From: Tetmemena sp. SeJ-2015
Taxonomy: Eukaryota > Ciliophora > Spirotrichea > Sporadotrichida > Oxytrichidae
DNA length: 64,000 nucleotides
Direction of reading: 5' to 3'
NCBI GenBank assembly: GCA_027382625.1
Contig: JAJKFJ010022503.1
Location: forward strand, 1-64,000
This document shows, in pieces, positions 1 to 11,293 of the stretch; the first letter of the stretch is position 1; every line of letters starts with the position of its first letter. The notes below the pieces were generated by a model. It saw nothing but the letters and a program-made list of their open reading frames with translations. It was not told the origin of the DNA and did no database searches. The position numbers were made by a program, and so were the translations under genes.

Positions 1-244
1 ACATGTTTGCAGTTAAGGCAGACTCTTGCTTTTTGCCATGCGCATTCGCAACAGAGACCGCAGGTACAGAAACAGCAGACGATACAAGTCCAGCCAGAGA
101 ATTTATTATCCATGACCATGTCACCTTTCTGGCATGCAGGGCAGTCAAACAAATAGATATTTTATTAGTCGCCTTTGCGTTGTTGCTGTCCCATCATTAC
201 GACTTGAGGAGCAGATTGGCCGTAGTAAAATAATTATAGTTCAT
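1..244 (-). CDS. Small Cys-rich LITAF/BRI3-like membrane protein (paralogue 1, 3' end cut by window)
   Basis: Reading from an ATG at 244 with TAA/TAG as Gln gives a short Gln/Gly/Tyr-rich N-terminus (MNYGQSAPQ...), then CPAC, a hydrophobic Cys-dense stretch (GWTCIVCCFC, CGLCCECAW) and a second CxxC (CLNC) at the window edge. Two CxxC pairs around a hydrophobic Cys-rich core is the layout of LITAF/BRI3-type zinc-binding membrane proteins, which sit on endosomal membranes in other eukaryotes. The frame works only if a 14-bp segment (227-240) between ACTA repeats is removed. A clear paralogue lies at 2800-4619. The family assignment is by pattern only, and the C-terminus lies outside the window. 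Confidence 0.6.
227..240 (-). other. 14-bp mini-IES with ACTA pointers
   Basis: On the minus strand the start codon is followed by ACTATAATTATTTTACTA. Removing one ACTA plus the AT-only filler (14 bp) joins ATGA to ACTACGGC and restores the MNYGQ frame. Length is not a multiple of three, and there are no GT...AG ends, so a spliceosomal intron is unlikely. It matches the expected form of a very short ciliate internal eliminated sequence. Confidence 0.6.
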
Positions 245-2065
245 GTTGAGTGAGTGAGTTAGTTTATTAATAAATTATATTTATTAGAGAAGTAACACAT
301 ATTAAAACTAAAATATTTATTTATAGAAAATTTAAATTTGCATAGGTTTAATAAAATACAATATATAAGTAAAATTTCATTTAAACAAAAAAAGTTAATT
401 ATTTAATTTTATTTTAAACCGATTATTCTTACTAAAATTAACCTGTAAGATTTTAGTATAAAAATATTTAATTAGAAATCTAAGTTAATTTATTTTAAAT
501 AATAAATATAAATTGAAAATAACTAAAATAAAGTTAAAATGTTTAGAATATCGAGTCCTATTTAATGATAATCCTAAAATTAATATTTTTTATATCTATT
601 AATTTTTAAAAATTAAGATTTCTTATATAAATTCTAAAACTTGGACAGTTTTGCAAATAAATATGTTTAAACTCTAATTATAGCTTTTGCTATTTAAAAT
701 AACCTACCTTTAAGATTTATAAAATGGTTAAATTTATTGAATAAGTTTTAAATTATTTTAATTTAGAATATAACTTATTTAATTAAAAACACAGATAAAT
801 TCACTGTACATATCTTAGTATTGATAGTCTAGTATGCCGAAACTGTAACTGCCATATTTCTAAGGCCTCCAATTTACAGTTTAATGATGCTATTAGGGCT
901 ACAAACCTCAGACCTCATTTGTAAAGCCACGCAAAATGTAAAATTTATTATAAATTTTTATGCTTTTAATCAACTCATACTATTTTCTCTTATTAAAAAT
1001 CATAAAATTTTTAATTAAACAAAAATAGAGCTAAAATAAATTTATAAACTCTTACTAAATTTATATCTATGAATTAATTATTTTACGAGGTTTTAATGTA
1101 GAGGTAGATAAATTAAAATAACAAAACCTAAATAGCAAAATTCTACTTATAAATTGAAAATATTGAAGATATAGCTAGAGTCTATATATATTTATTGATT
1201 GAAGGAACAAAAGACCAGCTTTATAGATATTTTGTTAATATAATATATTCTTTCAAATTTAGAATACCACTCTTTTTACAGATTAAGCTAATAAAAATAA
1301 TTAGATATAGAGGTTAACTTAATATTTTATTTTAATTATTTAAATCAATCAAATATACTATACTCTAAAACCTTGACCTATTATCCTACTCTAATACATT
1401 TTAATTAATCCTTAACTATTTATAAAAATAAAATGGAAAATTTATTAGCAAAATAAAAAATGTGTGGAAAGGGGTGAAGAGGTGAAACGAGGTTTTTGTT
1501 TTGTAATCAAGTTAATGAGATAAAGAAAATTGGCCGCAATCAAAACCCTTTCCAGGTGTTATAAATAAACTTTACCATATACATTAGAGAAGATTAAGAA
1601 TTTAATATTCAAGTAATTAAATAGATTGATAAAGTAACTATTATTTTGATTTGGGGAATATTTAGAATTAAGAATCAGAGTATTTTCTCTAACTTATACA
1701 AGCGTTATACTTTTCAAAGGAGAGCCTTGTCTTGCTTATAGCTCATATTCTCTCATTTCGGTTGTTATCTACGGTGATCAATTTAAGTTATAACTTTTTT
1801 AATGTATAAAATTATCAAGTTACTTTTCTCTTACCAAAAATTAAATTAATTTTCTCTTTTAGTAAAATAATTAAAAAATTATTAGTTTTATTATATTTTA
1901 AATCTCAAGAATTATTCACGGTTAAAAATATTATAAGAAAATTAGTAGTTGAATAGACTTAATTGGCTTAGGAGGAGCATAAAAATAGATGGCATACTGC
2001 TTATCAGTAAGCTGAGACTGCTTAGTAAATAAATTTTCTCAATTTAATTTCTAAATTTAGAGTTG
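245..2065. other. AT-rich intergenic/germline-limited DNA; one weak coding patch
   Basis: The stretch is mostly A/T with no convincing gene. The only protein-like patch is on the minus strand around 820-922, about 34 codons including MRSEVCSPN and GGLRNMAVTV, with in-frame TAA/TAG read as Gln. It has no recognisable domain and may be a stray MDS. No RNA gene was seen. Confidence 0.4.
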
Positions 2066-2067
2066 GA

Positions 2068-2345
2068 GTGTGTAACTGCTTATAACCAGAGCAAAAAGAA
2101 ACAAAGCTCATTTTACATTTGAGAAGGAAAGATTATTATCAGCAGCTTGAAATGCATACCGTAGATTTTGAGAATGTAAGAAACTATTAAGCTTTTAAAC
2201 TTTAAAGGGCTTGAGGATACTCAGGTTTACAAGTTAAGATTTTGGTCAAACTCGAGAACATAATTCAAGTAAACATATCATCTCAAATCTCAAAGTCCCC
2301 TCCATTATAAAAAAAAACAATCCTCCCTCATCAAACTATAGCTTG
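2068..2345 (+). CDS. Unrecognised coding segment (isolated MDS)
   Basis: From about 2068 a plus-strand frame with normal charged/polar composition runs through EQKETKL, LRRKDYYQQLEM and TVDFENVRNYQ to a TGA at about 2215. Both the same frame read through that TGA (GYSGLQVKILVKLEN) and the next frame (EDTQVYKLRFW) look protein-like, so a UGA readthrough or a small frameshift is possible. No ATG-led start or domain is recognised. It is probably one segment of a gene whose other segments were not identified. Confidence 0.4.
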
Positions 2346-2799
2346 TTTATGAAATTATAACTTTTATAATTCTTAAAATAAAACAACAGATGTTGAAATC
2401 ATTGTAAGATTTTCAATTTTTCATCTGTGTTAATACTCATTTTATTCCGACTTCGTTAAACCCTGAGTATAATTAAATAAGCTAACTTAATTATAAAATA
2501 TTTCTATAATAAATTAATATCTTAATTTTTTGAAATATTAACTAAATATTGTTCCTCAATTTCTTCAAATAATATTTATTAATTTAGAGATTAGCTTTAA
2601 AAGCAATATAAGAGAAATGAACTTACTTTTATAGCAGTATCAAACTATGCAGTAAAGTTAAATCTTAATTAAATTTATTAGAAGATTTAAAAATTTGGAA
2701 AAATAATATGAAGAGAAAAAAATATGAAATAGAAAACTATTTTTAAAATTCAATATTTTAATTCAATTTCTTTTTTCAAAATATAAATGAAAAATTGAA

Positions 2800-4619
2800 T
2801 CAAAGCTTCACAACCTTGCCACATTTCATGCATGTGAATTTTTTGTGCCAGGCGCAGTCACAGCAAAGTCCACATGGGGAGATGCAGCAACATACTACCC
2901 AAGTCCAGGGACCACAGTATAAACTTCAAAAACATTAGTATAATAAAAATAAACTAAAGTATCTTTAATTTATACTTTTACAATTATTTTGTTAAGTGTT
3001 TGCCTTGCATCATGGATCCTTCACAGTCGGGGCAATTATTATAAATATTATAAAATGAGTTCCACCAGTTTATTGAGAAGGTGCCTGAATGATAATGGGT
3101 TGCTGACCATAACCTGGTTGAGCTTTTAAAAAATTTAGAATTCAAAATTAATTTACTGTATAAATTTTGAATATAAAATAAGATGAAATATTTGCATTAG
3201 ACAGGATTATTTTCTATACTATACCTGAAATTCAATTATGATTAATTAATTTATAAAATAAATTATTTTTGCATCAGTTGTAGATTAAGAGTTTTAAATT
3301 GTAATACCATTCGATTGAGAGTAAATTTTAAACTTAATTAACTTATTATATTTTTGTACACAGCTTTGATACAGATACTACAAAAGATAATTTGAGAGCA
3401 AATTTTTTTATATTGTAAATGTTATGTTGATTAAATTGCAAAATATTAATAATTAATTATTAAAAAACAAATCAATCTATAATGGAGCAATATGTAGATT
3501 AAATGCAAAAATAATATGTAATTACAATTATTATTTTAAAATAATCTTTATTTTTAAAATTTATTTTTTAATTTTATATTAAATCAAAATTATTGTTGTT
3601 GAGGTTGTTGTCCGTATTAAAACCCACATAAATTAATAAGGAAGTGAGAATAATTTGAGTAGAATTATTATTTTCTCTACTCCAAGATCAAAACGAATAA
3701 GAAATAAAGGGTTCTTGAAAAGTAAATGAATGAGATTCTTAAGATTATTTTTAGTGCCTCAGATGCGTGGCAGTTTGGAATTTGATATATTCTATGTGGA
3801 CTTGAAAAAGGAATTAAATTAAATCACACATTATTAAAGTTAAAAAATCCAATTAATTTAATATATTAGAACATTAGAATAGTTTGAAGTAAAGGGAGTT
3901 ATTTGATAATTTTAAACTAAATCAATCTATCACAGAGAAAAAGTGAATGTAAGAAGGAGTGGAAAATTATCCAATGTTCCATCCCGAATGAAGGATTGCG
4001 AATTAAATTTGATAAATAAAGCCACAAAGAATATATTTAAACAAATTCATATGCAATAGCTACACATACGCAGACCTTTGATTACGAAGCTTTCTTCACG
4101 CCTATAGGATACCTCAAGATGCGAGCCAGAGTGAAGGCGCAGGGTGGCCGTAGTATTCAATTCATGAGAGTCTAATGCCACGAAGAAGAAGCATTATACA
4201 CCTAAGAGAAAGGCTAGTAAACATAACTGCATGATTTGTAATTCTTAAAATGTAGAAGCTTCTGCTATAAATCCAAGATAAATAGAAGCAGTAGAATTTG
4301 GCATGATGAGTGTCATCAGGATGCAGAGGTTACAAGCTAATCCAAATTTTAATGACTCATTCAATGTGGGAATGTTTTTAGAGAACATTCAAAGACTGTA
4401 GTCTGTAAAGTGATTACTGTCACGCGCCTTCACTCTGGCTCGCATCTTGAGGCATCCTATAAATAATCTTAAGAATCTCATTCATTTACTTTTCTTAAAC
4501 CCTTTATTTCTAATTCGTATTGATCTTGGAGTAGAGAAAATAATTCTACTCAAATTATTCTCACTTCCTTATTAATTTATGTGGGTTGATTGCTGTTGTT
4601 GTCCGTATTGCTGCTGCAT
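2800..4619 (-). CDS. Small Cys-rich LITAF/BRI3-like protein (paralogue 2), interrupted in the germline
   Basis: The ATG at 4619-4617 opens a Gln-rich N-terminus (MQQQYGQQ). After removal of the 976-bp element it continues as PQQQ at 3590-3604. Further segments are QPGYGQQPIII (about 3075-3120), CPDCEGSMMQGKH (about 3000-3035), and WTWVVCCC...CGLCCDCAW...CMKCGKVVKL up to a TGA at 2802-2800. A GT...AAG intron of about 63 nt (roughly 2922-2984) joins the last two in frame. The CxxC pairs and the CGLCC(D/E)CAW core match paralogue 1 at 1-244. A frame change near 3050 is unexplained (short IES, intron or sequence error). Between 3125 and 3590 there is AT-rich spacer. Confidence 0.6.
3604..4609. 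mobile_element. 976-bp inverted-repeat element in the LITAF-like gene, flanked by 15-bp direct repeats
   Basis: The 15-mer GTTGTTGTCCGTATT occurs at 3604-3618 and again at 4595-4609. Between them, 3620-3755 is a near-perfect inverted copy of 4453-4587 (ends AACCCACATAAATTAATAAG). Precise removal of the interior plus one 15-mer joins MQQQYGQQ to PQQQ in frame. An internal inverted pair (4103-4140 versus 4424-4461) gives a second stem. No transposase-like frame was seen inside, so it behaves as a non-autonomous, MITE/foldback-type element acting as an IES. Confidence 0.75.
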
Positions 4620-4639
4620 ATTGAGTTCTTGAATAATTT

Positions 4640-5690
4640 AATATTTATTATTAAAAAAGTATTTTTGAAAAAGGTAATCAACTTTAATTTTATTGATCCC
4701 TTCATTAAATAATTATATAATTTTCTAAAATCTATTTTATTTAGTTTAATAAAAGGAATGGATTGTTTGTAACTATGTATTTGTTGGTCAAAAACTTATA
4801 AAAAATGATGTGGTATCTTTATATAAAATATTATAAATAAAATTATGCTTCTAAAACTGATAGTGAGTTCATTTATTGCAAAATAACACTATTCTTATTT
4901 TTAACTGGGTTTTATTTGACAGAGGATGACTCTTCACAATTAACTATAGGATAAGGTTAGTTTAAGAGTTTTCCATCTATTTTACACTCATAAGTAATTT
5001 AATATTATGAAATTATCCTTTTTAAACTATTACAAGAAATATTTTTTAATTTTAATAAAACATAAATAGAGTAGACTTTTTCTGATAAGATATTATCAGA
5101 TTAAACTATTATTTTAGTTAAATTTGCAATAGTATTATCTTAAAATGATTATTTGATATCTCTTAAAATCGTATTTTGAAATTATTAATCTGCATTAAGA
5201 TGAATCCATTTAATAATTGTTCACTTCTATCATTCATTCATTTAAAGTAATAACCTCCCTTAGTTAACCCAAATAAAATCTCCCTAATACTATACTTCTA
5301 ATTATCTCGTCGTTACAAAAATTTACCTATCTTATCTATTACAATTTATAAAATATAAACATAATAAAACTAATTGCAAATTTTAATTTAAGAAAATAAC
5401 TATATAAATCCTATGAAAATTATAGATATGTTAATGAAATTTAAATTGGTTTGAGTTTAAACTTAAATACAAAATGTGTCATAAAATAAAACAAATCAAG
5501 GCATTTTCAGTATATTATTCTGATTGTCATTATTAAATTTTATACTCTCTTTATAAATTATAAAAATCAAAGCCATCATTAAATAATTTTTTTTCAATAA
5601 ATTAGTTCTCTCAAAATTTTATTAAATATTTATTAATTCATAATCAATGAATTAAAATTGTATTTTTAAAAAATATATTTTAATGTTTAA
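4640..5690. other. AT-rich stretch without a recognisable gene
   Basis: Upstream of the LITAF-like paralogue. I see no coding-quality frame on either strand and no repeat shared with other parts of the window. Confidence 0.4.
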
Positions 5691-5833
5691 CATATGCAAA
5701 AGTTGAAATTAAATCTCATCCTTAAAATCCGAAGCTGATCTAAAATATATTCATCTTAGCAATTATCTTCTAAAGCTGCTAAGCTGAGAGATTTTGAGGA
5801 TGCATTCATTCTAATTTAAATGATTTTCTTCAT
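5690..5833 (-). CDS. Short unrecognised coding segment
   Basis: An ATG at 5833 opens about 47 codons of protein-like sequence (MKKIIQIRMN, SLAALEDNCQ, DEYILDQLRIL), with two in-frame TAA codons as Gln. It has helical, amphipathic composition. It stops being protein-like where AT-rich DNA resumes near 5690. It could be a separate tiny gene or an MDS belonging to the neighbouring minus-strand gene. No domain is recognised. Confidence 0.35.
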
Positions 5834-6039
5834 TGAAAATTAAGCCGTAAATATATCTTAGTATAACTAAACACCAAATTGCTAATTACCTTAAAATTTA
5901 TTTATTTAATTCGCTTCATATTGAGATTTTTAATTTTAATTTTTAAATTTAATTATTAAAAGTTTTTTACTAACCTTTTAGCTACATTATTGAATTTATT
6001 AATTTTAAATGAGAAAGCATAATTAAATTAATTAATGAG

Positions 6040-8811
6040 TCAGTATTCATCATCTTAATAAGTTGCAACCATCCTAAGTTGGTTAACAAGATCATTAATC
6101 TCTTGCATGATCTCTCCCTCCTATCTTTTAAGTTTGTCCATATCTTTAACATAGGGCGCAACTTGAACATCAATTTCCCATTCTTCGATAGTCTTCATGA
6201 TGATGTATTGCTTCTTTAATTCGTAGAGCATTCTTGAGTATTCAACTAGTTTCATGTTGAATTAGGTTACAATAAAATTAACTATTAAGTAAGTTCTGAG
6301 CTAAAGATGCTCCTTCTCTTATAGTTAGATGTCTCTCACAATTTAAGCTAACCTGCTTTCTTTAAATTCTTCACTCAGTTTTTACTCAACCTATAAAATG
6401 ATTGTCAGAGCATTCTAGTGAGGTAGAGATCAAATACCTGCTTAATTGTTTGCGAAATGTAAATGAACCTCTTCGTAATTAAAATAATTTACTGGCACTC
6501 ATAAGAGAATAAATTCTAGTTCAGACTCTTCTTAAACTCCTCCACAATTCTATAATCAATAAAGAAAGAAGTTTATGGGTACTTAGTCAGCTTATTAAAA
6601 TGAGGCTATTCTATCTTCAAAAAGCTTGAAAAGCAGTTCGATGCAGCCTTCTTTTGTTCTCATAGATACTTAATTCCTTTAAGCTTCCTCCTCTCCGGAA
6701 TCAATTACAGTTATTAAATATATAGCTGATGAAGAGGTGCTTGTTATATATTTAAATTAAATAAGTTGACTTCACTCAAAGATTTGTCTTGATCTTCATC
6801 TAATTCCATATTAACTGAATGATTTATTTACAAGCTTTATCTTCTTCTTTATGTGAAGTGAATGCTTTCGTTGAGGTATCTATTTATTCTTCCTCTTAGA
6901 TTAACCCTGAAACAAGTTTAAGGAATATTGTTGATTATTACTTTGCTCTATTGATTTCTAATCTATTTACTTCTGAATTAGTGCTAGCTCTTTTAGCTTG
7001 TTTAGAGTTTCCTTGTCTATTAAAGTTGCTTCATCTTTACAGCAACTGTGAGAGTGATTTGTACCATGATCTAAGTTGTTCTTATCATGTTGGTGATGGA
7101 AATCTGCCTACTCTTAATTTTACCTACAATAGATGTTCTTTATTTGCGGACTTACATTTATTCTGAGTTCATTTTTTGCATTATATTTTATCAAAATTTG
7201 GTTGAAGCTTAAATTTAAACATTAAACTTTAACTCATATTTTCAAAGGAATTAATATTGCTTTGAGGTATAGGCAACCTACTAGTGCATGCTTTGGATTT
7301 CATCCATTTCAAGAAATTCCATGCAGAACATAGCTACACACATTCATTTATTATTTTTCCTCTCTGGAACTTGTGCTTGCCAGTTGAAAAACCCACATAT
7401 CTCACAGCAGGGTCCAGAATGTTCTCCCTCATTTTACGATCACTGATATCTCCGTCGTCAATCAGCATCAATATTATAGCTTCTAGAGGATGCAAACTTC
7501 CAAATCCTACGTTTTCAGTTAGCATCCCAGCCTCTAAAGTTGAGAAGCATCTAATTCTGTCGTACATATTTAATCCCAAACTACTAAATATAATAACAAT
7601 AGGAAATCTTAAAAAGGAATGTCAATTGATTTATCATGTCCATATAAGCCTAATGGCCCTATGTCATCTGCATGATCCTCTGATGCGCAATAAAGTTCAT
7701 GGCTCCAATTTAAAGGCTGCAGGGGTTACATCTTTCTTAGTTTTGTTATACATTCCTCAAGAGCGTAGAGTCCCTCGTATGTTTTTATTACCTCAGCCTT
7801 GTCAAGAGTCACGTAGGAGTTTGAATTGTTTGCTCCAACTTGTCCTTCTGCATTTACGTATCTCATTCTAAACTTCTCAAGATAGACTTTAGCAAATAAT
7901 TAGGGTTAAGTCCTTGCAAGGTTCAGCATCATAAACGACTCTTTGTAATTTTCAGGCAAATCAGGAAACTAATTCAAAGGTGGCAACTGATGCTGCCTGT
8001 AAAAGTCCATTAGATCAAGTCTGGAAGGTAACTCATCGTAAAAATTTTGATCACGCACTCTGTTAGTTAGTTTAAAAATATTTCATTGTGTCTGTGGTAG
8101 TTTCTAATAAAGGCCCACCTCCTAATACAGACTTTCTGCGAGACTATTACCTCTTGAACTCTGCAACTCTTTATTGCTGATACTCATCATCCTGATTTTA
8201 TTCAATACCAAAAGCCTCTTATGCAAAGTTTTCGTTTTCACGCTGTTAAAAACTGCCAGCAAGTTCTGCTTACCCCTATGGCAAAGAACTTTACATCTGT
8301 GAGAGCTGCTACTGCCTGAAATTTGCCTCTGATCTATTATATATCCCACTCACGTTAGGAACTTGCTCATTTGGGTCATGAATCAACTTGGGCTTGCTGC
8401 TTGATCTTTAGTTCCCTTTATAAATATAATCATTAGAATCAATTTTACTTACCAGACTAATATAATTAATTATTGTAATTGATTTAATTTTAAGGCATTA
8501 AATTATCATTAATTGCTCCATAATTTATTCAATAACATATTTTTAACCTTTTCTAAAGAAATAAATAATATGATTTAATTAAAGTAAACAAAGTTCTTGC
8601 TTGAAAATTATAAATTATATTTAAAATAAACTTCTGTAGATCTTTAGCAGATTTGTCTTTATCTCTGGATCTCTATTTAGAGTTAGAGCCTGCTTGCTAG
8701 CTTTAAAATTCAGTGCCTTCACCAATAGTCTAAATGTGTTAATGGAACATTTCTTACCCCTTTATTCTCTTCTTTATTGTCTGCTTTAAATAGCTTTTTA
8801 AAGAATTTCAT
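6040..8811 (-). CDS. CAP/SCP-domain (cysteine-rich secretory protein superfamily) gene with coiled-coil C-terminal part
   Basis: The ATG at 8811 gives MKFFKKLFKADNKEENKG, then a 28-nt GTAAG...TTTAG intron (8757-8730) and a Gln/Ser-rich region. An IES of about 200 bp (8433-8636) precedes a further Gln-rich stretch. The CAP core follows: RTQPQLFAKVYLEK, LNWSHELYCASEDHADDIG, YGHDKS, DRIRCFS, TENVGFG, LIDDGDISDRKMRENILDP and YVGFSTGKHK. These are the conserved CAP blocks, including HADDIG, the ENVG box and the LIDDG...R box. A 53-bp AT-pointer segment (7568-7620) interrupts the core. Downstream, charged coiled-coil-like blocks (KLKELALIQKQID, IVEEFKKSLNQ, LVNQLRMVATYQDDEY) run to a TGA at 6042-6040, with two or three frame changes. 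The downstream part could be a second gene. No classical signal peptide is visible. Confidence 0.65.
7568..7620 (-). other. Probable 53-bp IES inside the CAP domain
   Basis: Between GHDKSID and MYDRIRCF the frame breaks. Removing 53 bp with an AT dinucleotide at each edge joins GAC to ATGTAC and restores the CAP frame. No GT...AG ends fit. The pointer is only 2 bp, so the exact edge is uncertain. Confidence 0.4.
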
Positions 8812-10088
8812 TTTTGTTTCCTCAAATCAATTGTATGCTAAATTAAAATATTATATTTTAATCTATTTTTTAAAAAATATTTTTAATAAGTTATACTGAA
8901 AATATTGCAACTTTAGTTATAGATTAAAGACAATATTTACCGACATTAGTTTAATAATATTCTTAATCGTAAACCTTTTTTAAATATATGACATAACCCA
9001 ATAGCAATGTTTGAATTTTATAACAAGTAATGAGTATCTCAATGCTATAGATTTAATTAATGAGAGAGCGGTTTTTATAATTTGTAACTTCTCTTATTAA
9101 TTTACTATTATTTATTGATAAAAATTAACTAAGAACTAAAGAATGCTTATTTCTTAGATTTAAAATATTTAATGGGAAGATAAAAATTCTTAAAAAGCAA
9201 TTAACTTTTGTTTTATTAAATTAAACTACACAAAATAATGCTCTTTTTTATTTTATGGTTAAAGTTATGAATTGTATTTGAGTCTTGAGGTGAGATAGTG
9301 TGGAAATATCCGTAGAGTTGGTTATAAATATAAGCCAGAATAAATCAGAGATATAATTCTATAAAATTATTTATGCTCAAACTCTGATTCAACTAAATCG
9401 TTATGTTTACAAGATCTTTATAATGAAGTCCCATTTTTTATAAGAAATTACTCTTCTTAGCACAAATTATATGAATATAGCAATCAAATTTTAAATTCAT
9501 TTTTATTATTCTAACTTTTATAAATTCGAGCTTAGAGTGTATTTTAAAAAATATAATTTGAAGGATAATGATGAACACTATTTTAATATAATGAGATTTG
9601 TAAAAAATTTAACTGCTAAAACTTATTCTTTCTATTAAAAAATTATTAAAAATAATGCATTTTAAATAAATTGGCATTTATAATTAGAGAGTAACTAATG
9701 GAAAAACTTCATTGATTCGCATTTGCTGAGAATAAGTTGCAGCTTTCAAACCTCCCTCTAAAATCATTGCTACAGATTTAATTTATTTAAATTCAACATC
9801 CAAACATGCCACACACAAATTACACACAACACGTCAACAATCTACATTATAGACACGACAGTTGAGAAAGAAACCCCTAAACAGCGAAAGAGAGAATATG
9901 AGCACTTATACAAATCTCCAGAGTAACTACAAAATATATTCTATGTGGTTGCAAAGATTCGCGCGATCTCAGTTGCTAGTTTTAGTAACAGGACTGTTGT
10001 ATAAATACAGTCTCTCACTCTTAATTATACTTAATTAATTTCACTAGTATAAAATAAAAACTAAACTACTAACAGCAATCACAGCAAA
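8812..10088. other. AT-rich spacer between the CAP gene and the scrambled secreted-protein gene
   Basis: No coding-quality frame was found. From about 9700 the sequence becomes less AT-rich and C/A-rich (CACACAAATTACACACAAC), which may be the upstream region of the gene starting at 10089. Confidence 0.35.
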
Positions 10089-11143
10089 ATGAAATCAATC
10101 GTAATTTTGTTCGCCTTGGCCGCCGGAACTCTTGCCTCTGGAAACATGAAGCAGAAACTCGCCCAAATGAATGCTAAGAACCTCGCATAAAATATCAACA
10201 AGGGCTCTCTTACTGCTAACCTAGGAGAAGGAGAGAACAACTGTTCCATCAACTTCGGCGAGCTCCCCAACGTTCAACTTCCAGAGTGCCCATGCCAATT
10301 CTCAAACTATTTTATTAACCTTCCCGGCCTTGGCGCAGGACTGAATCAAGGATACAGCTAGGAGGCATTGGTTCTCCAACAGAACCTTCTATCCTCTGTC
10401 CCCGATACTCAGTACTCTCAAATTTGCCAATCCAACTGCTGTGCCTGCGAGGAAGAAGCCCACGCTTCTTTATTATTTTTAGTTCTTACCAAAACGAGGC
10501 AAAGAACAGAACCTTCGTGATTCAGGGATCAATCTCAGTGCTCGAGACCCTCAGCAGAATTGAAGCTGCCGATAAATATAAGAGAAGCAAACCATTTGCC
10601 AGACCAACAACAACCAAGGTGGACTTGGAGCCGAGCAATAATGGAAAGCATCAGTATGTCCTCCTTCAGGAAACGTTCAGGCCACTGCTCCTTCTGTCAA
10701 GGGTGGAGTTGGACTTGCTAGATAAGGTTGAACAAACGAGCTCTCAGAGATTAACATTTATTTTTTAAGATGGAATCTCTAAGCTTTAGTAGTATCAAAG
10801 CCAATTCATTGGCTTGATTGTAGGAATAAACTTTAGACAATATAGCACTATTACTCAAATTATATTAATTAAGGAAAATTATTTATAAATTTTACTAAGT
10901 TCTATTTACATTCTTTCAAATTTTAATATATTTTTTACTCTAATTAGCCAATAACATCAAAATATTTTTAAGTAATTTTTTTTAATTCATGAATTTTTAT
11001 TTTTGAATTTGAATTTGGTGATATTTATTCATAAAGTCTTTCAAAAATACATCTGTCTTCATATATTCTACTAATGAATATTATTTAAGAGAGAATTGAA
11101 GCTGGTCAAGCCAGAGAGAACAGCCAAGGTGTCTCAGAGAAGC
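10089..11143 (+). CDS. Scrambled gene for a small secreted Cys-containing protein (MDS order 1-2-4-3)
   Basis: The ATG at 10089 opens a clear signal peptide (MKSIVILFALAAGTLASG) and a secreted-type domain with Cys pairs (LPECPCQF, CQSNCCACEEE). MDS 1 ends at pointer TTCTT (10466-10470) and MDS 2 starts at its second copy (10483-10487). MDS 2 ends at AGAATTGAAGCTG (10556-10568), repeated at 11092-11104 where MDS 3 begins. MDS 3 ends at AGAGAAGC (11136-11143), repeated at 10581-10588 where MDS 4 begins and runs to TGA at 10729-10731. Joined this way, every junction is in frame (RIEAGQARENSQGVSEKQTI, then a Gly/Gln-rich tail ending GVGLARQG). Read straight through, the frame is broken. TAA/TAG serve as Gln (NLAQNI, GYSQEA). 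No homologue is recognised. Confidence 0.85.
10471..10487 (+). other. 17-bp mini-IES with TTCTT pointers
   Basis: TTCTT TATTATTTTTAG TTCTT: removing the 12-bp AT-only filler and one TTCTT joins EEEAHAS to YQNEAKN in frame. 17 is not a multiple of 3, and no intron donor is present. Confidence 0.75.
11092..11143 (+). other. Displaced MDS 3 of the scrambled secreted-protein gene
   Basis: This 52-bp segment carries pointer AGAATTGAAGCTG at its start and AGAGAAGC at its end. Both are found again at the edges of the 12-bp gap between MDS 2 and MDS 4 (10569-10580). It lies about 360 bp downstream of the stop codon of the gene it completes. Confidence 0.85.
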
Positions 11144-11155
11144 TAACACATATTT

Positions 11156-11176
11156 GGTGGACTTGGAGCCGAGCAA
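11156..11176 (+). repeat. 21-bp duplicate of an internal piece of MDS 4
   Basis: GGTGGACTTGGAGCCGAGCA plus A at 11156-11176 is identical to 10618-10638 inside MDS 4, then the sequences diverge. It is too long to be chance in this AT-rich setting. It is either a remnant of an MDS duplication or an unusually long pointer whose partner segment was not found. Confidence 0.6.
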
Positions 11177-11293
11177 CAATTCATTTTAAATCAAACATTA
11201 AATATGATATCTCTTTAATAAATGAATGCCTCTAAGCATCATCATCATTATATATTAGTGGATTGTAACTTATAAAGAGAAATCTTGATTAGG

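Noticed and set aside
7284..7871. Long plus-strand open frame (195 codons, standard code)
   Set aside because: It is antisense to the CAP domain. The minus-strand reading has conserved CAP blocks in order, so the plus frame is a shadow.
8122..8349. Alternative minus-strand frame (75 codons) upstream of the CAP core, joinable only through a TGA
   Set aside because: The overlapping frame (Gln/Glu-rich, IHDPNEQVPNVSGIYN onward) is longer and more protein-like, and joins the CAP core after a 4-bp shift in a CTAA tandem.
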